Shown: piece by piece, positions 21,669 through 32,485 of the stretch
How the letters are laid out: every line of letters starts with the position of its first letter
Position numbering within the stretch: the first letter of the stretch is position 1
DNA from: an uncultured Clostridium sp.
Lineage (GTDB): Bacteria > Bacillota > Clostridia > TANB77 > CAG-508
Assembly: GCA_947427205.1 (NCBI GenBank)
Contig: CANEHB010000002.1
Span: forward strand, 62,001-126,000
Direction: 5' to 3'
DNA: 64,000 bases
Translations under genes and position numbers: made by a program
The notes under the pieces: model-generated
Database searches by the model: none
Told to the model about the DNA's origin: nothing
What the model saw: the letters and a program-made list of their open reading frames with translations, nothing else

Positions 21669-23405
21669 ATGTTAGGAAAAATATTTTATAATGTAATTAT
21701 TTTTGGAAGCATTATTAGTATTTGTATATATCCATTATTAGTATTTTTAAGTAAAAATAAGTATAAATATAATTTTAAAAGTCTCTACAAAATTTTTATA
21801 TTTATTTTAATAATATTGATTTTGCCAATTAATATTATTAATTTCTCTAATATAAAAAATATTTCTAAAGAAGAAACAAAAGAACTAGAAGAAATTATAT
21901 TTGAAGAACCAGAAATTAAATTTGCAAATGAAAATACAATAATAGAAATTGATGATAGTATTAATATAAAAAATAATATGTTTTTTAATATTTCAAGAGT
22001 TTTGCCATATGCTTGGAGTACTATAGCATTAGTTTTATTAGGATACAACTTAATGAATTATTTAATATTTTTATTTAATCAAAAAAGGCATTATATTTCA
22101 AATCAAAATATTAATATTGATAAAATAATGGAAAAGTTATGTAGTCAAATGAATATAAAAAATGTATCTTATAGAATATCAGATAATATTCAAACACCTA
22201 TGACTATAGGAATATTTAATAAAAAAATAATACTTTCAAAAGAAATATTAGAAAATAAAGAATATGAACTTATTTTAAAACATGAGCTATTTCATATAAA
22301 AAATAAAGATATAGAATATAAATTTTTATTACTTATTTTAAATTGTGTATATTGGTTTAATCCTATAATTTATATGTTTACAAATCAGATAGACGAAATT
22401 TTAGAGTTAAATTGTGATGAATATGTATTACAAGGAAAAGAGCAAGCTTGCAGAATTGAATATGCAGAAATTTTGTTAAATCAAATTGAAAAAAATAGAG
22501 GAAAACAATATAAATTTTCAATGAGTTTTGCAAATAGAAAGGAAAATATAATGAAGAGATTTTCTAATATAGTAGATAAATCTAATAAAAAAAGTGTTAT
22601 TAGCATAGGAATTGTGCTAATAGCATTGTTAGTAATATCAGTTTCATTAATGATATGTATACCAAATATAAATTTTGCTTTAGTAGAAGATAATAATATA
22701 GATAATAGTGCAAAAGAAAATACAATATTATTAAATGAAATAACAGAAAAAAGAGATGAATACTTAAATTCAATAGATAGTGAAAATGCAGTATCAGAAA
22801 GTAATAAAAACATAGTGGTAAATAGTAAAGAAAATACAGCAAAAGAAGATGCACATATAAATAATAATGAAAATGTAGTAAAAGATGAAACAGAAATTAA
22901 GCTAGTAGCAAATGATAAAGAAAAAAGTAATGAGAGTGAGAATTTAGAATTATTAAATAATGAAGATAAGTCTAATTTATCAAAAAATAATGATTTGAAA
23001 GAAAATTATAATGATGAGAATACTAATATAGTTTTCAGTAATCCATTAAAGGACGTAAAATATACATTAACTAGTAGATTTGGAAATCGTAACAATGGAA
23101 CTCATACAGGAATAGATTTAGCAGCACCAAGTGGTACAAATATATCAGCATGTGCACCTGGAGTTGTTATATATTCTGGATATAAAGGTTCTTATGGAAA
23201 TTTAGTAATAATAAATCATGGAAATGAATTTCAAACATATTATGCACAATGTGCTGAATTATGTGTTAATGAAGGAGAAACTGTAAGTGAGGGAGATATA
23301 ATTGCAAAAGTAGGTTCAACAGGAAACTCAACAGGACCACATTTACATTTTGAAGTAAGAGAAGCAGGAAATGTAAAAAATCCACAGAATTACATTGATT
23401 TTTAA
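21669..23405 (+). CDS. BlaR1-like M56 metallopeptidase fused to C-terminal M23 (LytM) peptidase
   Basis: LILKHELFHIKNKD HExxH; C-terminal SRFGNRNNGTHTGIDLAAPSGT...GPHLHFEVR. Confidence 0.85.
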   Translation: MLGKIFYNVIIFGSIISICIYPLLVFLSKNKYKYNFKSLYKIFIFILIILILPINIINFSNIKNISKEETKELEEIIFEEPEIKFANENTIIEIDDSINIKNNMFFNISRVLPYAWSTIALVLLGYNLMNYLIFLFNQKRHYISNQNINIDKIMEKLCSQMNIKNVSYRISDNIQTPMTIGIFNKKIILSKEILENKEYELILKHELFHIKNKDIEYKFLLLILNCVYWFNPIIYMFTNQIDEILELNCDEYVLQGKEQACRIEYAEILLNQIEKNRGKQYKFSMSFANRKENIMKRFSNIVDKSNKKSVISIGIVLIALLVISVSLMICIPNINFALVEDNNIDNSAKENTILLNEITEKRDEYLNSIDSENAVSESNKNIVVNSKENTAKEDAHINNNENVVKDETEIKLVANDKEKSNESENLELLNNEDKSNLSKNNDLKENYNDENTNIVFSNPLKDVKYTLTSRFGNRNNGTHTGIDLAAPSGTNISACAPGVVIYSGYKGSYGNLVIINHGNEFQTYYAQCAELCVNEGETVSEGDIIAKVGSTGNSTGPHLHFEVREAGNVKNPQNYIDF

Positions 23406-23895
23406 TAAATAATGATATTAGAGGTAATCATTATGTAAGGTTTTAAATATTAATTATGAAGATTAAAAAAATGTAGTGGAGTAAAAATTATATATTACTA
23501 AATAAAATTCATAATAAAAAAATAAGATATTATTAAATTTTTTAATGTATTCAATGAAATGGAAACTATAGTAATGTTTTGAATTCATTGGATACATTTT
23601 TATTATACGAAACAAGGAAAAAACTGAGTATTTTCTATTAAATAAAACTTTTGCTAATATTGTATATAAAACTTCAAAAAATGACAAAAACTTATTTTAC
23701 CATGTAACTTTTTCATAAAATAAAGTAATATATAAATAGAGATACTTTATAATTTATATTTATATATTAATACTTAATTATAAATATTTAGAGATTAAAG
23801 TTATATGTAAAAAAATAAATTTTTTTGTAAAATTTTGAAACTTTTTGACGACTTAATTGTATCTATAATATAGAGTATTTTAGGAGGAAGATATA

Positions 23896-25662
23896 TTGTC
23901 CAGACGAGAGAAAATTAGATTAGAAGCACAAATGACAAAAAAGAAAAAAATAAGAGTTGGAAGAATATTTATTCTATTATTAATAATTGTTATGACATTA
24001 GTAATCTATAAGTGTGACTTAATATCAAAAGCTATACTTATTATTAATCCAATAATAATAGATAATATAGAAGTTAGTGTAGAAAAAAAAGAAATAGAAT
24101 TAGGAGAGAGTATAAATATAGAAAAGAAAATTTATCCAGAAGATTTTTCAAAAAGTGAACTTGTATGGCATAGTACAAATAACGATATAATAGAAGTTAT
24201 TGAAGGAAAAGCAACTGGAAAATCAGTAGGAAAAGCAAGTGTTTATTTAAGTGATGGAGAAACAAAAAGTAATGAATTAGAAATAGAATGCTTAGTAAGT
24301 ACGCAAGAAGTAGTTATTGGAAATCTAGTATCTGAATTACGATTAGGGGATATATATACTTTAGAGGCATCAGTACTTCCAGAAAATGCCACATATAAAG
24401 AATTAATTTATGAATCAAGTAATACAGATATAATAACAGTAAATGATAATGGAAGTTTAATTGCAAATTCAATTGGAACAAGTACAATTACAATAAAAGA
24501 CTACAAAGAAAAAATTTTACAAAGTTTTGATATAGAAGTAAAAAAGATTCCAGTAGAGAGTATAACATTAGATGATAAAGAAGTCACTTTAGGAAAAGGA
24601 CAAACTTATATAATTAATTCAAAAGTAACTCCACTAGAGGCAACATATACTGATGTTGAATGGAAAACCTCAAATAAAGATGTAGTAAAAATAGAAAATA
24701 GGCAAATTACTGCGACAGGAACTGGAACAGCAACGATAACAGCCGTTACAGACCAAGGAGATAAAAAGGCTACTTGTACTGTAAAAGTAAAAGATACACC
24801 ACCAAGCAATTCTAAAAAATATGCAAATGGGAAATACAATATAAGAACAGGAGCAAGTACAGACTATAAAATTTTAGCAACAACGAGTAAATATGAAGAA
24901 ATAGAACTTTTGCAAGACTCAAAAAATGGATGGAAAAAAGTTAGGAATTCAAAAGGTATTGTAGGATATACACTAATTAAATCAAATTATTATTTAGATG
25001 AAAAACCAGTAGAAAATGTAAGTAGTGATTTAGGAGCAAATCCAGAAGATATAGTTACAAGTTATCACATAAAAGGAGTACCATACTTAAATCAAATTTC
25101 ACTTGGATATCCTACAGGTTGTGAAGCAGTATCAGCTGCAATGCTTTTAAAATATAAGGGATATAAGGTATCTGCACAAAACATAATAGATAATACAAAA
25201 ACAGGAAGTAAAAAATATCAAGGAGCAGATGGTGCATGGTATGGAGCAAATCCTTTTGAAGAATTTGTTGGACATCCATCAAAGGGGTTAGGTAAAGGAT
25301 CTTATGGTGTATTTGCAAAACCAATAGCTAGTGCTATGAATACTTATGCAGGAGGAAAAGTTAAAAATATATCAGGATGTTCAGAAAATGATTTATTTGC
25401 ATATGTAAGTAAAGGTAATCCAGTAGTTGTATGGTGTGTAAAAAACGCAGGTAATTTAAAAGAAGGAGTAACATGGAAATATGAAGATGGAAGTGGGAGT
25501 TTTCAAGAGTTAGTTGGTGAACATTGTGCAGTTTTAATAGGATATGACGAAGATTATGTGTATTTGAATGATCCATCAGCAGGGGAAAATGTAAAACAAA
25601 GTAAATCAAAATTTATTTTAAATTGGAAGAAATTATATTCTCAAGCTATTGTTGTTCAATAA
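23896..25662 (+). CDS. Secreted BIG2-repeat/SH3 protein with C-terminal C39-like peptidase domain
   Basis: N-terminal TM; BIG2 repeats; YNIRTGASTDYKI SH3b; GVPYLNQISLGYPTGCEAVSAAMLL and GEHCAVLIGYDEDYVYLNDP. Confidence 0.75.
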   Translation: MSRREKIRLEAQMTKKKKIRVGRIFILLLIIVMTLVIYKCDLISKAILIINPIIIDNIEVSVEKKEIELGESINIEKKIYPEDFSKSELVWHSTNNDIIEVIEGKATGKSVGKASVYLSDGETKSNELEIECLVSTQEVVIGNLVSELRLGDIYTLEASVLPENATYKELIYESSNTDIITVNDNGSLIANSIGTSTITIKDYKEKILQSFDIEVKKIPVESITLDDKEVTLGKGQTYIINSKVTPLEATYTDVEWKTSNKDVVKIENRQITATGTGTATITAVTDQGDKKATCTVKVKDTPPSNSKKYANGKYNIRTGASTDYKILATTSKYEEIELLQDSKNGWKKVRNSKGIVGYTLIKSNYYLDEKPVENVSSDLGANPEDIVTSYHIKGVPYLNQISLGYPTGCEAVSAAMLLKYKGYKVSAQNIIDNTKTGSKKYQGADGAWYGANPFEEFVGHPSKGLGKGSYGVFAKPIASAMNTYAGGKVKNISGCSENDLFAYVSKGNPVVVWCVKNAGNLKEGVTWKYEDGSGSFQELVGEHCAVLIGYDEDYVYLNDPSAGENVKQSKSKFILNWKKLYSQAIVVQ

Positions 25663-25751
25663 AAGAAAGATAAATTAGAAAATGATTATGATATATTTTT
25701 CTGATAATTGATAAGATGAAAGTAGATACAAAATCTGCTTTCATCTTATTT

Positions 25752-25932
25752 TATATTATAGGAAATTGATTTGTAATTCCTATAATATAAAGTATTCAGC
25801 AAGTTTTGTACATTTCTTAACTGTGTGAAACTTATAGTTACTCTAGCTGTTAAGGCTTTGCTTGTTACAGATAGAGCATGCAAGGCTAAGCTACAGATAA
25901 GTTATGCACTTGAACAAAGAAGAGGACAATTC
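25752..25932 (+). repeat. Dispersed structured element, family C copy 1 (expanded arm)
   Basis: tatattataggaaattgatttgtaattcctataatata hairpin; tail gcacttgaacaaagaagaggacaat. Confidence 0.55.
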
Positions 25933-26143
25933 AGTAAAATTTTTTTCAACTTAAATATTGTTCACTTTTATTCTATTAAGATTTTAAAATTAAATTTCAA
26001 TAATTTTGATATTTTGTAAATCTTTGAAATTTTTTATCTTATATAACTGAAATTATGAAATCACAATTTTTTATGGATTTTTATTACTTTTTGAAACTTT
26101 TTTGCATTTTTTGACGATTATATAGTAAAGGAGGATAAAAATA

Positions 26144-26665
26144 ATGAGTACTCAAATTGAAGAAAACAATTTTGAAAAAATATATAGAGAAACTTATAAT
26201 AGTGTACTTAAATTTATTACTATTAAATGCAATAAAATAGAAGATATTAATGATATTTTACAAGATACATATATAGAATTATTAAAAATCTTGAAAAGAA
26301 AAGGATATTTACAACTCGAAAACATAGAAAGTTATATATTTGGAATATCAAACAATATAATAAAGAGGCACTATAATAAAAAAAATAATATAATTAAATA
26401 TGAGTTTAAAGATGATGAAGATATAGAAGTTAAAGATGAATTTGATTTAGAACAAGATTTTATCACAAAAGAAAATGTACAAGTTATTTGGAATTACATT
26501 AAAAGTAAAGATCTAATTACATCAAAAATATTTTATTTATATTTTTCATTAGATATGAAAATAAGTGATATATCAAAAGAATTAAATATTAATGAGTCAA
26601 GTGTAAAAAACAAAATTTATAGAACTTTAAAACAAGCAAAAGAATATTTAGGAAAGGATGTGTAA
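26144..26665 (+). CDS. RNA polymerase ECF-type sigma factor
   Basis: Sigma70 region 2 (DINDILQDTYIELLK) and region 4 HTH (KISDISKELNINESSVKNKIYRTLKQAKEYL). Confidence 0.75.
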   Translation: MSTQIEENNFEKIYRETYNSVLKFITIKCNKIEDINDILQDTYIELLKILKRKGYLQLENIESYIFGISNNIIKRHYNKKNNIIKYEFKDDEDIEVKDEFDLEQDFITKENVQVIWNYIKSKDLITSKIFYLYFSLDMKISDISKELNINESSVKNKIYRTLKQAKEYLGKDV

Positions 26666-26668
26666 ATT

Positions 26669-27838
26669 ATGAAAAATGAAATATTAAAAGAACATCTAAA
26701 AGATCAAAATAATATAGAAGAAAATTATAAAGAGATTTTAGAAAAATTCAAAAAGAAAAATAGTAAAATTAAACGAATAATAGATATTGCAGTAGTGGTA
26801 TTAGTAATAATGTTACTAGGTGCAGTATCAAATCAAATTTATGCAAAACGACAATGGGATATTAAATTTGAAGAGTATCAAAATAGAGATTATGAATTTC
26901 AAACAGTTGGAATTGCAGAATCTCAGGATAACGGGTATACAGAAAAAATAGATATGGATTACGTTTTTCAAAATAATATAGGTGTTAAGATTGATTCAGT
27001 AATGATAACAGATGATTATTTTGAAACGTATATAGATTTTAAATTTCCAGAAAATATGGAAGTTTCTTATAAAGATTTTTGCTTTGGGTATGCAGTATAT
27101 GATAATGAAAATAATGCATATGGATATCAAGAAAGAAGTAGAAGAGCCAATACTAAAGAAAACTATAAATATGACTCTGATTATATAAAATGTTTATTAA
27201 AAGAAATAAATGCAAAATATGTAAAAAAAGAAGGAATATGGTCTGCACATTTAGACGATTTTTCAAATGTTGGACCTGTTAGTTCAAGTGATAGAAATAT
27301 AATATCAAAAATATCAATGGATTCAGCAAAGGGATTTCCAAGAAGTAAAAAACTATATATTAGAATATTTGATTTAGGTATGTCAATGATAGATTATGAG
27401 GAAAAAGAAGGAGAGATTAAAGTATTAGATAGAGAAGATGTTACATTATCTGGAGAAGCAGAGTGGATTTTTGAGATAAATATTCCAGAAAGAATATATA
27501 ATAGAGAAACAATAAATTTAGGTTTAAAAGATAATATACCTGGATTAGAAGTTGAAAAGTTAACTGTAACAGAAAGTAAACTTTTAATTAAAGGAAAAAT
27601 GGACTTTAGTGAGTTATTAGCAGAAAATATTGATTTAAGAGAAGCTGATATACTTTTACATGAAAAAATTAATATAACTGATAATGAAGGAAATATATAT
27701 TATAATCTTGCAAATGCTAGCTTTGGAAATAATTTTTATTTTGGATTTGATATTAATAAGGAAATGTTAGAAGAAAAACAATTATTTTTAAATGTGAAAA
27801 TAGATGGAAAAATATATACAGAAGAATTAATTAAATAA
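26669..27838 (+). CDS. DUF4179-like membrane protein, putative anti-sigma factor
   Basis: Directly follows the sigma factor; single TM near N-terminus and extracellular domain. Confidence 0.6.
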   Translation: MKNEILKEHLKDQNNIEENYKEILEKFKKKNSKIKRIIDIAVVVLVIMLLGAVSNQIYAKRQWDIKFEEYQNRDYEFQTVGIAESQDNGYTEKIDMDYVFQNNIGVKIDSVMITDDYFETYIDFKFPENMEVSYKDFCFGYAVYDNENNAYGYQERSRRANTKENYKYDSDYIKCLLKEINAKYVKKEGIWSAHLDDFSNVGPVSSSDRNIISKISMDSAKGFPRSKKLYIRIFDLGMSMIDYEEKEGEIKVLDREDVTLSGEAEWIFEINIPERIYNRETINLGLKDNIPGLEVEKLTVTESKLLIKGKMDFSELLAENIDLREADILLHEKINITDNEGNIYYNLANASFGNNFYFGFDINKEMLEEKQLFLNVKIDGKIYTEELIK

Positions 27839-27860
27839 GAACTTAATAAGGCATGAGACT

Positions 27861-27928
27861 TAGACATGGGGGCGTTGTTGTTGTCTAGATTATTTAAAAT
27901 CTAAACAACAACAACGTTCCCATGTCTA
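27861..27928. repeat. REP-like palindrome, family B copy 1
   Basis: tagacatgggggcgttgttgttgtctaga...ctaaacaacaacaacgttcccatgtcta. Confidence 0.75.
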
Positions 27929-28116
27929 ATAATATATTGATAACAAATTATAAATTAGAATATTTTTAATTATGTAAAATATAATTATCTACAAAAAGGG
28001 ACGTTTTAGTTATTTAATACTAAATATCGTCCATTTTAATTTTAAGAGTAATATGCTAAAAATAAAATAATAAAAAAAGTCTTGATTAAAACGAAAAGTA
28101 TGATATAATGAATAAT

Positions 28117-28139
28117 AAGTTAGGAATAATTCCTAACTT
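28117..28139 (+). promoter_or_regulatory. Palindromic operator upstream of Fur-family gene (putative autoregulatory site)
   Basis: Perfect dyad AAGTTAGGAATAATTCCTAACTT, downstream of a tataat -10 and 13 bp before the ATG. Confidence 0.65.
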
Positions 28140-28152
28140 ATAGGAGATTTTT

Positions 28153-28545
28153 ATGAAGAATTATTCAAGACAAAGGGAAGAGATTATAAAAGTAGTAGAG
28201 AGTCTATATTCTCATCCAACTGCAGAGGATATTTATATGATAGTTAAAGCAAAAGATCCTTCTGTAAGTAGAAGTACAGTATATAGAAATCTAGGTCTTT
28301 TAGTCCAAAATAATATAATCAATAAAATAACAATGTTAGACAGACCAGATAGGTATGATTATATAAGAAAAGAAAAACAAGACCATAATCATGCTATTTG
28401 TACCCAATGTGGAAAAGTTTTTGATTTTGAATATGATTTTGAATATGAGAAATTGAAAAAGATAATTTCCGAACAAACAGGAGTAGAAATCTCTAAAAAA
28501 GGAATTGCAATTGAAGGAATTTGTGATTCATGTAAAAATAAATAA
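28153..28545 (+). CDS. Fur-family (PerR-like) transcriptional regulator
   Basis: SHPTAEDIYMIVKAKDPSVSRSTVYRNLGLL; HNHAICTQCGKVFDF; CDSC. Confidence 0.85.
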   Translation: MKNYSRQREEIIKVVESLYSHPTAEDIYMIVKAKDPSVSRSTVYRNLGLLVQNNIINKITMLDRPDRYDYIRKEKQDHNHAICTQCGKVFDFEYDFEYEKLKKIISEQTGVEISKKGIAIEGICDSCKNK

Positions 28546-28563
28546 TTTAGGAGGAATTTTAAA

Positions 28564-29106
28564 ATGCCAGAATTAAAAGGAACAAAAACAGAAAAAAATT
28601 TGATGGATGCTTTTGCGGGAGAATCTCAAGCAAGAAATAAATATACTTACTTTGCAAGCAAAGCTAAGGCAGAAGGGTATGAACAAATTGCAGCTATATT
28701 TTTAGAAACAGCTGATAATGAAAAAGAACATGCAAAAATGTGGTTCAAATTATTAAATGGTGGAGACGTTCCTACAACAACTGAAAATTTAAAAGCAGCA
28801 GCTGAAGGAGAGAACTTTGAATGGACAGACATGTATGAAAGAATGGCTAAAGAAGCTAAAGAAGAAGGATTTGACAGAATAGCTTATTTATTTGAAGCTG
28901 TTGGAAAAATTGAAAAAGAGCATGAAGAAAGATATAAAAAATTATTAGAAAATGTTGAAGGTGATTTAGTATTTAGTAAAGATGGAGACAAAATTTGGAA
29001 ATGTAGAAATTGTGGACATATCTGCATAGGAAAACAAGCACCAGAAGTTTGTCCAGTATGTAGTCATCCAAAAGCATTCTTTGAAATAAAAGCTGAAAAT
29101 TATTAA
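28564..29106 (+). CDS. Rubrerythrin
   Basis: Ferritin-like ExxH motifs; C-terminal rubredoxin [30 protein letters not shown]. Confidence 0.9.
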   Translation: MPELKGTKTEKNLMDAFAGESQARNKYTYFASKAKAEGYEQIAAIFLETADNEKEHAKMWFKLLNGGDVPTTTENLKAAAEGENFEWTDMYERMAKEAKEEGFDRIAYLFEAVGKIEKEHEERYKKLLENVEGDLVFSKDGDKIWKCRNCGHICIGKQAPEVCPVCSHPKAFFEIKAENY

Positions 29107-29129
29107 TAATAAATAAAATAACATAAAAA

Positions 29130-29176
29130 TAAAGTATATCTAAATTGTATAAAATTTTAGATATACTTTATTTTTT
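29130..29176 (+). terminator. Rho-independent terminator after rubrerythrin
   Basis: aaagtatatctaaattgtataaaattttagatatactttatttttt. Confidence 0.7.
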
Positions 29177-29282
29177 ATATTATAGGAAATTGCTTTGCAA
29201 TTCCTATAATATAAAGCCTTCGACAAATTTGCACACGATTTTGTTATACAAAATCGGCGCATAGAACAAAGACGAGGACATC
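29176..29282 (+). repeat. Dispersed structured element, family C copy 2
   Basis: tatattataggaaattgctttgcaattcctataatata; arm gcacacgattttgttatacaaaatcggcgc; tail atagaacaaagacgaggaca. Confidence 0.6.
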
Positions 29283-29375
29283 TGTATGTAGTTTTGTCTT
29301 TTGCAATTTTCATAATGTCTACTTTTGCTCTATTATATGAAATTTATTTTGAATTCTTAAAAGATAAAGAATTTT

Positions 29376-29612
29376 TTAGCATTTCAAATAATTTTCAAAA
29401 AAAATACCACAAATTACTGAAAAAACTCCAGCAAGTAAACCTGTTCTAAAAATTATAATACTTGCTTCATATAAGTAAATAGAAATATAATATGTATGGT
29501 GAATAGATAAGAGTAAAAGTCCAATTCCAGAAATAATAAAAGAGATTAGTAAATTTATATTAACTAATCTTTTTGTTTTTTTATTTTTGATAGAAATATT
29601 AAAGTTATCCAT
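29376..29612 (-). CDS. Small two-TM membrane protein
   Basis: ORF with upstream SD (aggag on minus strand) and hydrophobic segments. Confidence 0.45.
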   Translation of the reverse strand: MDNFNISIKNKKTKRLVNINLLISFIISGIGLLLLSIHHTYYISIYLYEASIIIFRTGLLAGVFSVICGIFFENYLKC

Positions 29613-29941
29613 AAGTTTTTTCTCCTAATATTAAAGTTAAATTTAATTTTAATGTATTATATTAAGTAAGAAAATACATTAAAATTTCAAATTCATTAAA
29701 TTAATATTAGCATTTTAAAAATTAGAAAACAAATGAAATTGTTGGAAAAAATAATTGAATATAAATATATAGTTATACTGATAAAATTATATATATTAAA
29801 AAGCAAAAAGCAAAAAACAAAAGTTAGATTTTATATGTAGTACAAACTGATATAAAATCTAACTTTTGTCATAATTATTTTCTAAAAAGTTATTATACAT
29901 AACTTTTTTAGAAGATAAAAAAATAATCGTATGCCCTACGA

Positions 29942-30205
29942 TTATTTTAATGTATTTAATTTTTTTGATAAGCTTGATTTTTTTCTTGAAGCTGTATTAG
30001 CTTTAATAACATTTTTTGTGCAAGCTTGATCTATTTTTTTAACAGCTTCTTTAAATGTAGCTTCTGCTTTTGATTTATCTCCTTCTGCAACAGCAGCTTC
30101 AAATGTTTTAACAGCTGTTTTATATGCAGATTTTACCATATTATTTTGTAAAGTTTTCTTTTCAATTACACTTACTCTTTTTATAGCTGATTTAATGTTT
30201 GGCAT
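29942..30205 (-). CDS. rpsT: 30S ribosomal protein S20
   Basis: MPNIKSAIKRVSVIEKKTLQNNMVKSAYKTAVKTFE...; SD gaggaggtg. Confidence 0.9.
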   Translation of the reverse strand: MPNIKSAIKRVSVIEKKTLQNNMVKSAYKTAVKTFEAAVAEGDKSKAEATFKEAVKKIDQACTKNVIKANTASRKKSSLSKKLNTLK

Positions 30206-30420
30206 ATATTTTGCACCTCCTCTTAATTCATAAAGTAAATTTTACTTCAAACATTTTAACATGAATATATTTAAAAATCAAGCGTTTTATAAAAAAAAGT
30301 ATAGACATAAGAAAAAAATGCTATTTTCACAAAAAATTCACATTTATAGATAACAATAATCTTGTATTATTCAAAATTCTGTGATATAGTGTGGGCAAAA
30401 TAATACTAAGGAGGAATTTT

Positions 30421-30867
30421 ATGATAGCTTTAGGTTCTGACCATGGTGGATATAAATTAAAAGAAGAAATAAAAAAATATTTAGATGAAATAGGAATTAA
30501 ATATAAAGATTTTGGAACATATAGCGAAGAAAGAACAGATTATCCATTATATGCAAAAAAAGTTGCAGAAGCAATCCAAAATAAAGAATGCGAAAGTGGA
30601 ATTTTAATGTGTAGATGTGGGGCAGGAATGTCTATAGTAGCAAATAAGTTTAAAGGAATTAGAGCTGCATTAGTATTTAATCAAGAAACTGCTACAGCAT
30701 CAAAAGCAGATGACAATATAAATGTTTTAGTAATACCAGCTGAATATATGAGCACATCAGAAGTAATTGCAAGTATGAGAGCTTGGATTGCAACAGAATT
30801 TAAAGGTGGAAGATATTTAGAAAGATTACAAATGATTGAAGAAATTGAAAATGAGAATATGAAATAG
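30421..30867 (+). CDS. rpiB: Ribose-5-phosphate isomerase B
   Basis: MIALGSDHGGYKLKEEIKKYL...CGAGMSIVANK...; ATG at 30421 after SD aaggagg. Confidence 0.9.
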   Translation: MIALGSDHGGYKLKEEIKKYLDEIGIKYKDFGTYSEERTDYPLYAKKVAEAIQNKECESGILMCRCGAGMSIVANKFKGIRAALVFNQETATASKADDNINVLVIPAEYMSTSEVIASMRAWIATEFKGGRYLERLQMIEEIENENMK

Positions 30868-30880
30868 TGAGGTTAAGATT

Positions 30881-31984
30881 ATGTGGGGAGATATAGCGAT
30901 AGCCTTTACAATAGCGTTTTTAACAGCTTTCATGGCAACGCCACATACAATAAATTTAGCTAAAAAATTAGGGGCAGTAGATACACCTAAAGATGCAAGA
31001 CGTATAAATAGGATTACTATGCCAAGATTAGGTGGACTAGCTGTAATAGCAGGTTTCTTTGTATCAATAATATATTTATTAATTGTAATGACTGTAGAAA
31101 ATAAAATAGACTTGTATCAAGATAATTATATTAGAAAAATAATAGGATTTGTACTTGGAGCATTAATAATTGGAGTGACTTGTTTTATTGATGATGTAAA
31201 AGGAGTTCCAGCTTTAGTAAAATTAATAGCTCAGATAATAGCAGCTATTGTTGTAATAAAATTTGGAATACGTATTGATAACCTAGATATATCTTTTATA
31301 AAAATAGAAAATACAGGAATAGGTTATTTCTTTTATTTAGCTCTTACAATAGCATGGATAGTAGGAATAACTAATGCTATGAATTTAATTGATGGATTAG
31401 ATGGATTATCAACAGGAATTTCCTTAATTTCGTGTTTATCATTACTTATAATATTTTCACTTAATAACTCACCAATAATATCAATAGTATTAATAACAGC
31501 TTTAGGTGGAGCATTATGTGGATTTTTACCATATAATTTTAATCCAGCAAAAACTTTTATAGGAGATACGGGATCAAACTTTTTAGGATATTGTTTATCA
31601 ATAATTTCTATCTTAGGTATAGCTAAAACATATACTGCTATAGTAATTGTAGCACCTTTAATGGTACTTGCGTTACCTATATTTGATACAGTATTTGCTA
31701 TAATAAGAAGAATAATAAATGGAAAGTCTTTAAAAGCAATAATAAAACCAGATGCAGGTCACTTACATCATCAAATGTTAAAAAAAGGATTTACACAAAA
31801 ACAAGCTGTTTTAATTCTTTACGGAATTAGTGCTATATTTGGAATGTTTGCAATAATACTTATGGATAGTGGAATTTGGAAAGCATTATCTTTTGCGATG
31901 ATTGTAATTATTATAATTGCAATGGGATATAAAGAATTTTTTAAACAACGATTATTAGAAGATGTTTCTAAAGATGAAAAATAA
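30881..31984 (+). CDS. MraY/WecA/TagO-family undecaprenyl-phosphate sugar-1-phosphate transferase
   Basis: DTPKDARRINRITMPRLGGLAVI; NLIDGLDGLSTGIS; FIGDTGSNFLGY; DAGHLHH. Confidence 0.9.
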   Translation: MWGDIAIAFTIAFLTAFMATPHTINLAKKLGAVDTPKDARRINRITMPRLGGLAVIAGFFVSIIYLLIVMTVENKIDLYQDNYIRKIIGFVLGALIIGVTCFIDDVKGVPALVKLIAQIIAAIVVIKFGIRIDNLDISFIKIENTGIGYFFYLALTIAWIVGITNAMNLIDGLDGLSTGISLISCLSLLIIFSLNNSPIISIVLITALGGALCGFLPYNFNPAKTFIGDTGSNFLGYCLSIISILGIAKTYTAIVIVAPLMVLALPIFDTVFAIIRRIINGKSLKAIIKPDAGHLHHQMLKKGFTQKQAVLILYGISAIFGMFAIILMDSGIWKALSFAMIVIIIIAMGYKEFFKQRLLEDVSKDEK

Positions 31985-32023
31985 GTGAATAGCAAAATAT
32001 AAAATTAGTATATAAAATAAAAA

Positions 32024-32060
32024 TAGGGGCAAACTTATAAAGGTTTGCCCCATTTTTTAT
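32024..32060 (+). terminator. Rho-independent terminator
   Basis: ataggggcaaacttataaaggtttgccccatttttt. Confidence 0.8.
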
Positions 32061-32341
32061 ATTTCATATTAAAATTTGTATTTATAAAATAATAAAATAA
32101 AAAATTCTATAGCAAAATGTTGATAAACATTTTGTAAAGGAGAAAAATAATTTTATTTACATAAAAAAATGAAAAATCTTGAATTTTTGAACTAACAAAA
32201 AACAAAGATTAAATTAGAAAAAAAGAGAATATTAGAGAAAAAATGGAAAATATAAAATATATCATTTTATATTGCATTTTTTAAAAAAATATTGTATAAT
32301 TTAAAGTGTAAAAAAAATATATGAAAGGTGATTATGGAATC

Positions 32342-32485
32342 ATGATTAAAAAAATAAAGAAAAATGTAAACTTAAATATGATTATATATAGTAGTAATGA
32401 TACTACTACTGATTCCACTGCCAAAAATATTATGGTTAATTTGAATACCTCAAATATAAAAAAGATTAAAAAGGTAATAATATAA
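32342..32485 (+). CDS. Small 47-aa ORF, unknown
   Basis: MIKKIKKNVNLNMIIYSSNDTTTDSTAKNIMVNLNTSNIKKIKKVII with upstream gaaaggtgat SD; not in the ORF track. Confidence 0.35.
   Translation: MIKKIKKNVNLNMIIYSSNDTTTDSTAKNIMVNLNTSNIKKIKKVII

Noticed and set aside
23545-23600. Inverted repeat aatgtattcaatgaa...ttcattggatacatt
   Set aside because: Single copy, after a gene end without other evidence; most likely a terminator or old repeat.
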